Positions 47,611-58,947 of a stretch of 64,000 nt of DNA are shown piece after piece. Made by a program: the position numbers and the translations under genes. The stretch covers positions 62,001-126,000 of the forward strand of contig JAIQDT010003002.1 of NCBI GenBank assembly GCA_021521415.1. The letters run 5' to 3'. The notes beneath the pieces were generated by a model, which saw only the letters and a list, made by a program, of their open reading frames with translations, searched no databases and was not told the origin of the DNA. Source of the stretch: Bidens hawaiensis. Taxonomy: Eukaryota; Streptophyta; Magnoliopsida; Asterales; Asteraceae. Each line of letters starts with the position of its first letter. The first letter of the stretch is position 1.

Positions 47611-50237
47611 ATGGCTTCTCAATCAACCTCTGCTTCATTAACCATGCCATCCTCGGTTCCTCTCTCATCAAGAACTTTGCCGCCGATGCCTCCGACAATC
47701 ACGGGAGCACCACAGGCTACTGCTGCTGGAAACAAGACGCAACTACCAGTCTTCCAGAGCTCGAAAACCACTGTTGCTGCTTTGGTAGTTAATACTAACA
47801 ATGATGTTTCCTCTATGTTTTCGCACATTAAGGATTACATAGAGCAACAAAACAAGACCAACCAGAGGATCCTCCGGGAGATAGAGGATCTCAAGAAGAC
47901 TAAGAGACCAGTGGAGGATCAGACTCCCTTGATGCCTAGGATGCTGGATTTCACCACACCAGGATCCTTGGGTCAATTCACGCAAGGATCATCTATCCTC
48001 CAACAAGGATCCATGGGTCAACCAACTCAAGGATCCTCGATCTTTCACCCAGGATCATCATCCTTAACCAGGGATCCATGGGAGGGATCCTCAGCAAGGA
48101 TCATCTATCCTTCACCAGGGGTACATGGGTCAACCAGCTCAAGGATTCTCAACCTTTCAGCAAGGACCATTGATCCTTCAACCTGGGTCATCCGGATAAT
48201 ATCTTCAAGGATCCTTCAACTCTCAACCACTAGGATCCTTCGTCCATAATCAAGGATCCTTCTTTAAGGATCAAGGATTCTCAGAAGTTCAACATCAGCG
48301 GTCCTCTGAGGTCCATGAAGGCGATATAATCCCCATGCAGACCATAGCTTCTGGTGGACCGACTCCTATAGCAGACGCTTCTTATCTCAGCCATTCTTCA
48401 GGAATGCCGAACTTTACTCAACAAAGAGGAAATAAGTACGATCCCATATCCTTAAATGCTAATCGTGGTTCCATGCAGGATGCAGGTATCAACCAAGCCA
48501 TGGCTAAGGAACTGCAGAAACTTAAGGATATGATATCCAGCGTACCCGGGGTGATACGCCCAATCCCCGAGATACCAGAGGGAAGCCACAAGTTATCCAG
48601 ATTTGCTCCACCTAGCAGTGATGCTGAAATCCTGAAGCGATTCCAGAACCCCAACATGAAGACTTATGACGGGACCACTGATCCTGAGGAGCATATAGCT
48701 CAATACAGAGAAATGATGGAGATCAATCCTATTCCTGAGAGACTCAAGGAAGCCTGCCTATGCAAGGGCTTTGGATCAACATTGACAGGATCTACGTTGA
48801 AATGGCTGCTAAGTCTTCCTCCCTTTTCACTTACTTCTTTCTCACACTTAGTTAACTTGTTCAACAGTCAATTTTCCTGTAGTAGGAAATTTGAGAAGTT
48901 AACAAGTGATTTATACCGAGTTATCCAACCTAGTGATAAATCCCTTAGGGATTTTGTTACGAGGTTTGGTAGGGAAGCTCTGGAAATCCCCAATCCTGAC
49001 ATGGCTACTGCTGTTGAAGCATTCAAGATGGGACTTCAAAGGGGCTCCCTCTTTTATAATGATCTTGTGATGAATCCTTGCAGGTCTTTAGATGAAGTAA
49101 GGAACAGAGCACTTAGATTCATACGACTGGAAGACGACAAAAGGATCCAAAAACGATTGGGGACTCAGACGAAGCAAGAATCCCCTGATAAGAATAAAGG
49201 ATCCTCATACAGAAACAACAACTCGAAGCCGTACTCCAAGTTCAACAATCAAAACGTTAGAGCAGTTGAAGAAGGATATGATGATGATGATGATGATGAA
49301 GATTACCCCAGCATCTCAGAATATTGCTTCTCCGTAGACACCCATGGCTTGATTTGTGCCATGAAGGATCTAGGGGAGAAAGCAAGGTGGCCCCGAAAGA
49401 ACGAGAAGTCAACCACCTTCAGAGACAAATCCAAATGGTGTGCTTTCCATGAGGCTTTTGGCCACATGACGAATGATTGCATCGGTTTAAGAAGGGAAAT
49501 TGGATACCTTCTGAGCAAGGGTCACTTTAAGGAGCTCTTGGAAGGAAAAAGTCCAGGATCCAGGATCCTGAAGAGGTTCCTCAAAAGCAACTCCGCCCCC
49601 ACCAGATGCTCAAGTGATCAACTTCATCTCCAGAGGATCAGACATATGCGGCACTTTCTTCTCCGTAGCTAAGAGACTTGCCAAGGAAACCAAGTTGGAT
49701 AACGGGGAACAACCGGTTATATCCTCCACTTTGACAACTGACAAAAGGATCTTCTTCGATGAAGAAGATAAATCAAACATCCAGGATCCACACCATGACG
49801 GTTTGATTGTCACTTTATTTATTGCTAACCATTATGTACGCAAGATCCTGGTAGATGGTGGGAGCTTGGTCAATATCATCCAACATGATGTTCTTCAGAA
49901 GATGAACATACCAGACTCGGAGATCATCCCGAGGACATCGGTGCTAGTTGGTTTCAGTTGAGAAACCAAGAATACATTGGGGGACATTAACCTCCTAATA
50001 TACATCGAAGGGTTAAATTCTTATCAAAGATTTTGTGTTATTGATAACATTTCTTGTTGCAATGTTATTTTAGGCAGGCCTTGGTTACATGGGATGAAGG
50101 CGGTGGCTTCTACTTACCATCAATGCATTAAACACCCTACCCCTTGGGGAGTAGTAAGGATAGATGGTGATCAGGTGTAGGCCAAGAACTACTATTCTTC
50201 ATCAATGAAGCCGACAACCAAGCAAACTATAGCATAG
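47611..50237 (+). pseudogene. Element D gag-protease, broken
   Basis: Start ATG 47611 (MASQSTSASLTMPSSVPL). The Q/G/S-repeat region (about 47965-48290) contains frameshifts near 48060 and 48200. The gag core runs unbroken from about 48335 to 49560 (EEHIAQYREMMEINPIP, LKWLLSLPP, FNSQFSCSR). The knuckle is CAFHEAFGHMTNDC (about 49438-49479). A frameshift at about 49545, a stop at 49959-49961 (SVLVGFS*) and an E-to-TAG stop at 50178-50180 follow. Protease motif KILVDGGSLVNII (about 49841-49879). W is kept at the site where B and C share a TAG. The frame ends at conserved UAG 50235-50237. Confidence 0.85.
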
Positions 50238-50243
50238 CAACCA
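50235..50243 (+). promoter_or_regulatory. Element D conserved UAG with readthrough-like context
   Basis: TAG CAA CCA fits the CARYYA pattern. It is in frame with the protease region. A one-base deletion about 30 nt downstream (in CCTAGGACGT) now breaks the link to RT in this copy. Confidence 0.55.
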
Positions 50244-53200
50244 CAGCAACATCCTAGGACGTACTAGAAGCTCGGGAGAAAGACATTAAAGAAGTATCCT
50301 TGGATCTCGAGGATCCAGATGTAAAGGTGTTCCTAGGATCCGGTATCACTAGTGAGATCGAGGAGGATATGATATCCTTCTTGAAGCGAAGAAAATCTAC
50401 GTTTGCCATCAAACATTCAAACATGACAGGTATTTCTAAGAAGGTAATTACTCATAAGTTAGGCCTTGATTTATCAGTTAAAACCGTCCATCAGAAATGA
50501 AGGAAATTCACTCCTGAAAGGAACGCGATCATACAAGAAGAAGTTGAAAAACTTATTAAGGCCGGTATGATCAGAGAGGTTAAGTATCCTCGATGGTTAG
50601 CTAATGTGGTTGTTGTTTCTAAAAAGAATGGAAAGTGGAGGGTGTGTGTCGATTATACTGATTTAAACAAGGCATGCCGAAAGGATCCTTTCCCGTTACC
50701 ACATATAGACTCCATGGTGGATGCAACGGCAGGACATGAGATGCTTACCTTTATGGATGCTTCCTCTGGATTTCAACAAATTCAGATGGAACCATATGAT
50801 CAGGAGGATACAGCATTCATGACTCCTACCAGCATATACTTTTACATTTCTATACCGTTTGGACTAAGAAATGCAGGTGAAAAATATCAAAGATTAGTCA
50901 ACATGATGTTTAAGGATCAGTTAGGCAAGACTATGGAGGTCTACATAGATGACATGGTGGTGAAGTCAAAGAGAGCTGAGGATCACCTTAGAGATCTTGA
51001 AGAAGCATTCAATATCCTCGACAAGTATAACATGAAACTGAATCCGTCAAAATGCCATTTTGGTGTTATGGCTGGAAAGTTTCTAGGATATATGGTGACC
51101 AAAAGAGGGATAGAAGCAAGCCTCGAGCAGATAGAAGCCATCATCAACTTGAAGTCTCCTGCAAATGCTAAAGATGTCCGAAGGCTGACAGGAAGAATAA
51201 CTGCTCTCAACAGATTCATTTCCAAATCCTTCGAAAAGTGCAAAGATTTCTACAACATTCTTAGGAAAAATAAGAAGTTCGAATGGACCGAGAAGCATGT
51301 GGCTGCACTCAAAGCCTTGAAGGATTACTTATCCTCAGCTCCAGCCCTGATGAAGCCTGTGGATGGAGAATCCTTATACCTGTACCTAGCTATATCAGGA
51401 AATGCTGTAAGTGCCGTTCTTGTGAAGGATCACGAAGGTGAACAACATCCTGCTTATTATGTAAGTAAAAGTCTTTTGGATGCAAAAGCCAGGTATTCTC
51501 ATTTAGAAAAATTAATTCTTGCACTTATTATGGCTTCTACTAAACTAAGACATTACTTTGAGACTCATACTATTATCTTGAGAACTAATTATCCTGTTAA
51601 GAATGTTCTTAGAAAGCCAGAATTATCGGATAGAATGGCCAAGTGGGCTGTAAAACTAAGCACATATGATATTCAATATGAGCCCAGAACAGCCATCAAG
51701 TCACAAGCACTCGCGGACTTTGTGGCTGATTTCAGTAGCGACATGTAGAAAGAAGTCGACCTGGAGGTTCAACAACTAGAAGAAACTAAGGATACTTGGA
51801 TCCTCTTTACAGATGGAGCTTCCAATGTAAGAGGAACATGATTAGGTATCCTACTGAAATCGCCACAGGGGGCATATTACCCCAGTCTATAGCTTGTGAG
51901 TTTCAAGCAACGAACAATGAGGCAGAGTATGAAGCACTGATTGCAGGTTTGCAATTAGCTAAGTGCATGAGGATCAGGTATCTTCAAGTATATATAGATT
52001 CATTATTGATTTCTAACCAATTTAATGGCTCATATGCTGTTAAAGGTGAAAAACTAATCAAATATCTAGATGTTGTGAAGGAATTAGTAAAATCATTCGA
52101 ATTATTTAGCATTATACATGTACCAAGGGAAGAGAATGATGGGCCGACGCTTTGGCAAATTTAACCTCATCTTTAAAGATTCCATAAGACACGAAGATCC
52201 CAATTATCCATATACTCTCGCCAGCAATAAGAGAACAAGAAGTTGGGGAGATAACATCTGACAAACAAATCGTACGTTAGGATCCATCATCCTCAAACAA
52301 CCAAGGATCCTGGATCCTCTCAATCAAGAAATACATTCAAACTAGAGATTCCAACCACGGAGAATCCCAAATCTTTCAAACTCAAGGTATCACAATATAT
52401 TTTAGTTTATTATATGATATGCTATACAGGAAATCTTTTGCATGTCCATACTTTAGGTGCATCGAGGACCCTGAAATCCAAGAGGTGCTCAAAGACTTTC
52501 ACGAAGGTGATTGTGGTAATCACACTGAAGGTAAAGCCTTGTTTTCTATGATTCTAAGAACAGGATACTTCTGGCCAACAATGAAGAGGGATGCCATGGG
52601 ATACTCGAAGAAATTTGATGCTTGTCAAAGGCATGCAAATATCCTACATCAACCAGCAGAACCTATGTATCCTATATCCTCATCATGGCCTTTCATGAAG
52701 TGGGGCATGGATATTGTGGGTAAACTACCTAAGGCACCAGGAGGAAAAGTATTTATGCTTGCAATGACTGATTACTTTTCAAAGCGGACAGAAGCAGAAG
52801 CTTTTGTTCAAGTACGTGAAAAAGATGTGATATCTTTCATTAAAAGAAATATTATTACTAGGTTCGGTATCCCTTCAGAAATTATTTGTGACAATGGTTC
52901 CCATTTTATCGGGAAAAGAACCACTAACTTTTGTGACAGCTGGGGCATCAAGATGATTACCTCTACCCCAGTACATCCTCAAGCTAATTGTCAAACGGAG
53001 TCTAGTAACAAAATAAATATCAACAATTTGAAGAAGAAGCTAGGTTCCAAGAAAGGCGAGTGGGCCGAAGAGCTATCTTATGTTCTTTGGGCTGTCAGGA
53101 CAACACCCTAGAATGCAACAGGACACACACCCTTCTCATTGGTGTTTGGACTAGAAGTAGTAATCCCTACAGAAATGGTGGTTCCTACAGCCAGAACAAG

Positions 53201-53546
53201 CATCCGTGATCCTGAGGCCAATGAAGAAATCCTTCTTGAAGACTTGGATACTGTTGAAGAACTCAGAGACCTAGCCAAGATTAAAATGGCAGCATATCAA
53301 CAAAGGGTAGCTGGGGCATACAACAAAACTATAAGGATCAGAAGATTTCAAGAAGGATATTTAGTTTTGAGGAAAGCCTTCCAAAATACAACAAATCCGG
53401 CTGATGGGAAGTTAGCACCCAAGTGGGAAGGTCCTTATTTAATTGAGTCAGAGGCTGGGAAAGAGGCATATAATTTGCTCACTATGGAAGGCAACAGGTT
53501 ACCGAGAGCATGGAATGCTATCCACCTCAAGAAGTACTTTTTCTGA
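50238..53546 (+). pseudogene. Element D pol (RT-RNase H-RNase H-integrase), broken
   Basis: RT/RNase H is unbroken for 393 codons (50567-51748) with CVDYTDLNKACRKDPFPLPH and YIDDMVVKSK (about 50945-50974). Stops and frameshifts lie at 50498-50500 (QK*), 51746-51748, about 51840-51875, about 52140 and about 52400. Integrase runs 52419-53111 (CDNGSHF, CQTESSNK, where Q-S-to-H and A-E-to-T-E type changes sit next to the catalytic positions) with TAG 53109-53111, then the C-terminal tail to TGA 53544-53546. Tail reads NAIHLKKYFF, the family's usual end. Confidence 0.86.
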
Positions 53547-54916
53547 TCAGGATCAAGTATCCTCTGAGGATCGAGTATCCTTAAAGGATCAAGGATCCCA
53601 AAATTGGTAATATCTATCTGATCACTTATCCTTTTCAATTTCTTATTATTAATTCAAGGATAATATATTATTAACGATTTGTTTCTTCCAAGTTTTAAGT
53701 AATAATGCAGGGTTCTAATAATATGTTTAATGATCAAGAGGTTGGCCACCTCTCCTTTACATTTAAGGTATTTTACTATTTCCCTTGGCCTAGTCCACGA
53801 TTGGGTATGACCACCAATGGTCATATCCCCTAAGGTTTAAAGGTTTTCACCTATCTTATAAATTAGAGTTTCTACACTCTCGCCTGGAGCGCACGCTATC
53901 CAACGTATAGTCCGGGGCAACGGGACCAGTACACGTTTAGTGGCTGAAAGTTTCGTTGTCTTCGGCTACATGGAGGATCCTACGATTTATGGTAGACGTA
54001 CCATACCACTGGTTTACAACATTTTCATGTTGTCTCACGTTTAGGCTAAATCCTGGTTTGGGCGAGTCCCCAGTTGACATCCGTATCCTTGGGCCTGTCC
54101 CCAGTTTGGGCTTGTCCCCAGTATTTGGGCTTGTCCCCAGTTTAACACCAGTTTTGGGCTTGTCCCCGGTTCACGGGCTTGTCCCCGGTTGCACGGGCTT
54201 GTCCCCAGTTTATTTATGGGCTCGTCTCCAGCTTAATGGGTTTAATCCCAGTTAACATTATAAGTTGTTTGCAACATATTTTCTAAGTTCATTATGAAAA
54301 TCAAGATTTGTGGATTCAAAATCCTTAAATTGCTTCTAGGATCACAGAAGGCTCATTACTTATGGTAACCTAGATCTAATTAGATCTTATGGTATGATTT
54401 CTACTTGTCAATTTACATATATTTGGTTCAGATATTTGTAAACTCTATTGTTTAAGGATATGCAATTCCTAGCCTATATTTTTTCAAGGATATTCTATCT
54501 TAAAAATTCTTATTCAAAGATGTTTTTAAATTCTTCAACAAGACTAAATTTATATCAAACAAACTTTTACAATAACAAGCAAATAGTCAAAAGCTTTATA
54601 TTATTAAACATAAGTCAGCTGGACTTACCCAAAAACCTTAACCCGGATCTCACCATATGAAAGATGGACCATCCAACCGGGTTAAGCAGGTGTTACTAAT
54701 TGTTCTTGAAGAACAGGAAAATAAAAGTCAGAGGCACCAAAGGCTTCATCCCCACAAACAGAGGATCCATCCACCTTCGGTACCCCTAATGATTGTCTTG
54801 AGGATCACTGATCCTTGAATCCTAATTACTATTGTTTGTTACAACCAAATTATCCATAAAAATATCAACATAAAAAATTGGCTCGGGCCTTGTCTTCAAT
54901 ATCCTTAATCGCCCAT
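53547..54916 (+). repeat. Element D 3' non-coding region: conserved block, tandem array, hairpin
   Basis: Same order as in C: conserved block (about 53735-54000, with GTCCGGGGCAACGGGACCAGT and ATGGTAGACGTACC), TTGTCCCC(A/G)GT array (about 54045-54250), AAGGATAT-rich spacer, then hairpin CTTAACCCGGAT...ACCGGGTTAAG (54637-54686). Confidence 0.8.
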
Positions 54917-54988
54917 TCATGCAGCTTCCTCGCCTTCCGCTGCACCTGCTCCTTTACCAGCTTCCACCACGTCCTTGACCCTGCTAGT

Positions 54989-55616
54989 TGTTTTGGACCA
55001 AAATCTGCTAAGGAAAATGTATCCAAATCTGTAATTGTGAGGTTTAGTGCTACGATAATAATAACGATAATATGAAAGAAATAATGATGAACACCGTGAT
55101 TTGTTGCGAGGAAAAACTCCTTGATCTTGTTTAGATCAAAGGAAAAAAAATCCGGGTGATGACAAATTATCTATCACCACTTTATTAATCAAAAAACAAG
55201 GTTACAAGGGTTGGAAGTTTTGATCAGTGATTACAATGAGGTCGAAGTGTGTGTATAATGTTAATTTCGTAGAGAGCAGAGTGTGTTTGTCCTAGCTGAT
55301 CAAGCTTCAATTTATACTAAAATAATATAACAAATATCCCTATTTTTTAGCCTATAATCAAGCCTTTCCTTCATTATACTTGTTTCCTTCATTATCCACG
55401 CGTTTTATTGATTTGATTGCGAGATTATAGGTTAGACTTGGTCATTAGCCGTTGTACCTACCAAAAATATCAACATAACAAAGGAAAATCGTTAATAAAT
55501 AATAAGTACTGAGGATCATTGATCCTGACAGGATCTGCAACATAATCTAAGGATAATTGATCCAGATTATATGCCAGGATAGCATATCCACAATGTCAAA
55601 TTTCCATGCACTAACA
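54989..55616 (-). repeat. Element E 3' LTR (628 bp)
   Basis: On the plus strand TGTTTTGGACC...CACTAACA, followed by ATTGCCCCCAAAATGGC, the complement of the polypurine tract. The GGGTGATGACAAATTATCTATCACC segment (about 55158-55182) can form the LTR hairpin seen in D. Confidence 0.9.
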
Positions 55617-56560
55617 ATTGCCCCCAAAATGGCGTTGTGATAAGATCACAGCTGTCATTTTGCATTTGAAATCAAACTTCCTGTAAAACAGATGAGATTT
55701 GACAAGCTGGTCATAATGGAGTTTCATTGGGAACTTCCCTTCCGGCTGTATATCCTTCTCCCATAAGTATTGATCCTTTTGTGATCCTCGTAATTGAATT
55801 TAGGATACCTGATACAAATAACTTATGATATTAACTAGGATTAAACCCAACAAACTGGGGACAAGCCCGCGCAACTAGGGATAAGCCCGTGTATCTGGGG
55901 ACAAGCCCATGCAACTGGGGACAAGCCCGTGTAACTGGGGACAAGCCCATGCAACTGCAAACAAGCCCGTGTAACTGGTGTTAAACTGGGGACAAGCCCA
56001 AAAACTAGGGACAAGCCCAAATTGGGGACTGACCCAAAGATACGGATGTTAACTGGGGACTCGCCCAAACCGGGATTTAGCCCAAACATGAGATAACATG
56101 AAAATGTTATAAACCGGTGGTATGGTACGTCTACCATAAATCGTAGGATCCGCCATATAGCCGAAGACAACGAAATTGTCAGCCACTAAGCGTGTACTGG
56201 TCCCGCTGCCCCAGATTATACGTTGGATAGCGTGCGCTACAGGCGAGAGTGTAGAAACTCTAATTCATAAGAAAGATGAAAACCTTTAAACCTTGGAAGA
56301 TATGACCATCGGGGGTCATACCTTAATCATGGGCTAGGCCAAGGGAAACAGTAATGTACCTTAAGAGTGAAGGAGAGGTGGCCAACCTCTTAGACATTGA
56401 ACCTCTTATTGAAATCTGCATTGTTATTTAAAACTTTGAAAAAAGACAAACGTAAAAAATATATTATCCTTAATTTAATAAGAATCTGAAATGAATAAGT
56501 GATATGATAGATATTACCAATTTCAGGATCCTTGATCCTTCTGAGGATACTTGATCATGA
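55617..56560 (-). repeat. Element E 3' non-coding region with tandem array, antisense gene deleted
   Basis: Short leader after the polypurine tract, then an abrupt join (about 55760-55835) into the CTGGGGACAAGCCCGTG array (about 55845-56075) and the conserved block (about 56100-56390). Elements B, C and D hold about 1.6 kb of antisense gene plus hairpin where E has the join. Confidence 0.75.
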
Positions 56561-56977
56561 TTAGAAAAATTATTTCTTGAGATGAATAGCATTCCATGCT
56601 ATTGGTAACCTGTTGTCTTCCATAGTCAGCAGGTGATATGCCCCCTTTCCAGCATCTGACTCGATCAAGTAGGGGCCTTCCCACTTAGGTGCTTGCTTTC
56701 CATCTGCTGGATTAGTTGTGTTTTGGAAGGCTTTTCTCAAAACTAGATCTCCTTCTTGAAATCTTCGAATTCTGATATTCTTGTTGTATGCCCCAGCTAC
56801 CCTTTGTTGATATGCTGCCATTATGATCTTAGCTAGGTCTCTGAGCTCATCAACAGTATCTAGATGTTGGAGAAGGATTTCATTGTTGGTTTTAGGATCA
56901 CGGATGCTTGTTCTGGCAGTAGGAACCATCATCTCCGTAGGGATTACGGCTTCTGAGCCAAATACCAATGAGAAAGG

Positions 56978-58947
56978 TGTAACACCCCGACCAAAGGCGG
57001 ATTATACATCGGGGCGCCACATATTGTTTCATTACTCGTGACACTATTGGGTGTCAATATTTAATAAATACATTCATTCGCGCACACGCAAAGTAGACAG
57101 AAGATAACATAAATCAACATAAATCAATATATTATAAGACAAAATATTCAAACAATAATAACTTGTCTTGATACATTTTAATCTAGGTCCAAAAGTAAAA
57201 ACGTCCTACGTGTCCACAAGCTCCAAATGTAGCTACAGCAAACCTGAACATGTGTTAAAATAAAACGTCAAACACTTGCGTGTTGGTGAGAAATCAAGTT
57301 TAATACAATACATAGATAACAATAAATCTGCGCGCAACACGTGTATGTCTGGTGTTTAACAAGGGTGCAATCAGATTGTGATCAAGCCTAAATAGATCAT
57401 AGCTCATAGTTCAATCCGTGCTCCCAATTGAGCACAAAAACAAGATAACATCTGTGCAAGTGTAAACAAAGAAAACCGTAAACGATTGGTCTCCCGTGTT
57501 CATCTAATGGATCCATGAAAACTTCGGAATAGGCCGAACAAAGCGGTTAATGATACACACATACAAATAAACAGCCAAGTAAACGTCCTCAACACATGGG
57601 ATACTGCGCGACTAAAGTTCATAAACAAGTTTAAGACTCTAAGTTTGTATGAACACATGAACATCCCAAAACATTAAAAGCAAAAAGGGATTAGGTACGA
57701 GATTACTCACTTGATAAACGATGCGGTGTAAGATAAAGCAAGAACCAACTTTAAACAAGCACAAGTTAACCTATAATTAAAGATTATTGTTTTAACGATT
57801 TGCTTTAAGTCTTGATTATAAGTTGGCATAATTAATAAGTAACTTAAACAAATTATTATATATAATATATATTACCGGAAAAGCAGGGCAGAACAGGGAA
57901 GAAGACGGAGGCAGAGAGGAGGACGGCAGAGAGAGCAAGGAGCAAGAGAGAAAAGGAGAGATTAAGTGTTTGTGTGTGATGTGTTAGGAAAATAATATTA
58001 TTATTTATAGAGAAACCCTAGGGAACACAATCCCTAGAAAAGGGGAAAAGATCTCAAAAAGTAAAAGATTCCAAAAGCAAAAGATATCAAAAGATATGGC
58101 AGCTGCAGGGGGCAAGATAAAGCTGACAGGGAACAGTAACAGGCATGGGCGGGTCAGATAAAGGTACTGGTCAAGCATGGAAAAAGCAGATCTCAAAAGA
58201 TAATGTCAGTCACTTTTTCTGTCAACCAATGGGGTTGGTGCGCATGCTGCGCCGAAAGTAACTTTTCAGACAAGATAGGTCAGGTCAACAGCACAGAAGA
58301 ATAGACAACACAAAAGCAAACGGCTAGATTAAACAGAAGAAAAGATAAGTCTAGCGAGAGAAAGCTGCGCGCGAGAAGGCTAAGGCGCGCCGCGGGAAGA
58401 ATCACATTTCTTAGCGCGCCGCGGGAGGAACTACAATTCCTAGCGCGCTGCGAGAAGAACTATAATTCTTCGCGCGTCGAGGGATGAACTACGATTCTTA
58501 GCGCGCTGCGAGAAGAACCACAAATCCTTAGCGCGTCGCGGGAAGAACTACCGTTCTTAGCGCGCTGCGAGAAGAATTACAATTCTTAGCGCGCTGCGAG
58601 AAGAGTTCGTCTCGCGTATCGCTGGAACAGCTGGTCATCACGCAGGCTTCCTTGTAAGGAGTCTGGCGCGTGGAGCTGCGCAGACAACCTTAGGCGGGAA
58701 GAAACAAAGGACAAGGAGAGTTAGGAGAAAAAGAGGGAAACAAGGCTTAAGGGGTTAAACAGGAGGGCGGGACGGCGACAAGAGAAAAGGAAGGCGGAAA
58801 GAAAGAGAGAGAAAGAGGCGGGAAGGAAAATATATTATTATTATTAAAAGTAAAATATAAGTATAAATAAATATTAAATCATAAAAGAAAGAGATCGGAT
58901 AAGGGAAACGGGTACCTGGGTCGGGTCGGATCGGGGCAGATGTCACA
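56978..58947 (-). mobile_element. Solo LTR F (1970 bp), TSD AAAGG
   Basis: The plus strand starts TGTAACACCCCGACC and ends CAGATGTCACA. It is flanked by AAAGG at 56973-56977 and 58948-58952 inside the integrase gene of E. No coding domains. On the minus strand a TATA-like CTATAAATAATA (about 57994-58005) precedes a CT-rich leader, and the end reads GGTCGGGGTGTTACA, so the parent was probably minus-oriented. It is a relative of 7847-10204. It contains a GC-rich 29-bp minisatellite. Confidence 0.9.
58382..58610. repeat. 29-bp GC-rich minisatellite inside solo LTR F
   Basis: About eight imperfect copies of a unit containing TTAGCGCGCTGCGAGAAGAA followed by an ACAATTC-type tail. The units are unusually rich in CpG and GCGCGC for this AT-rich window. 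Confidence 0.85.
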
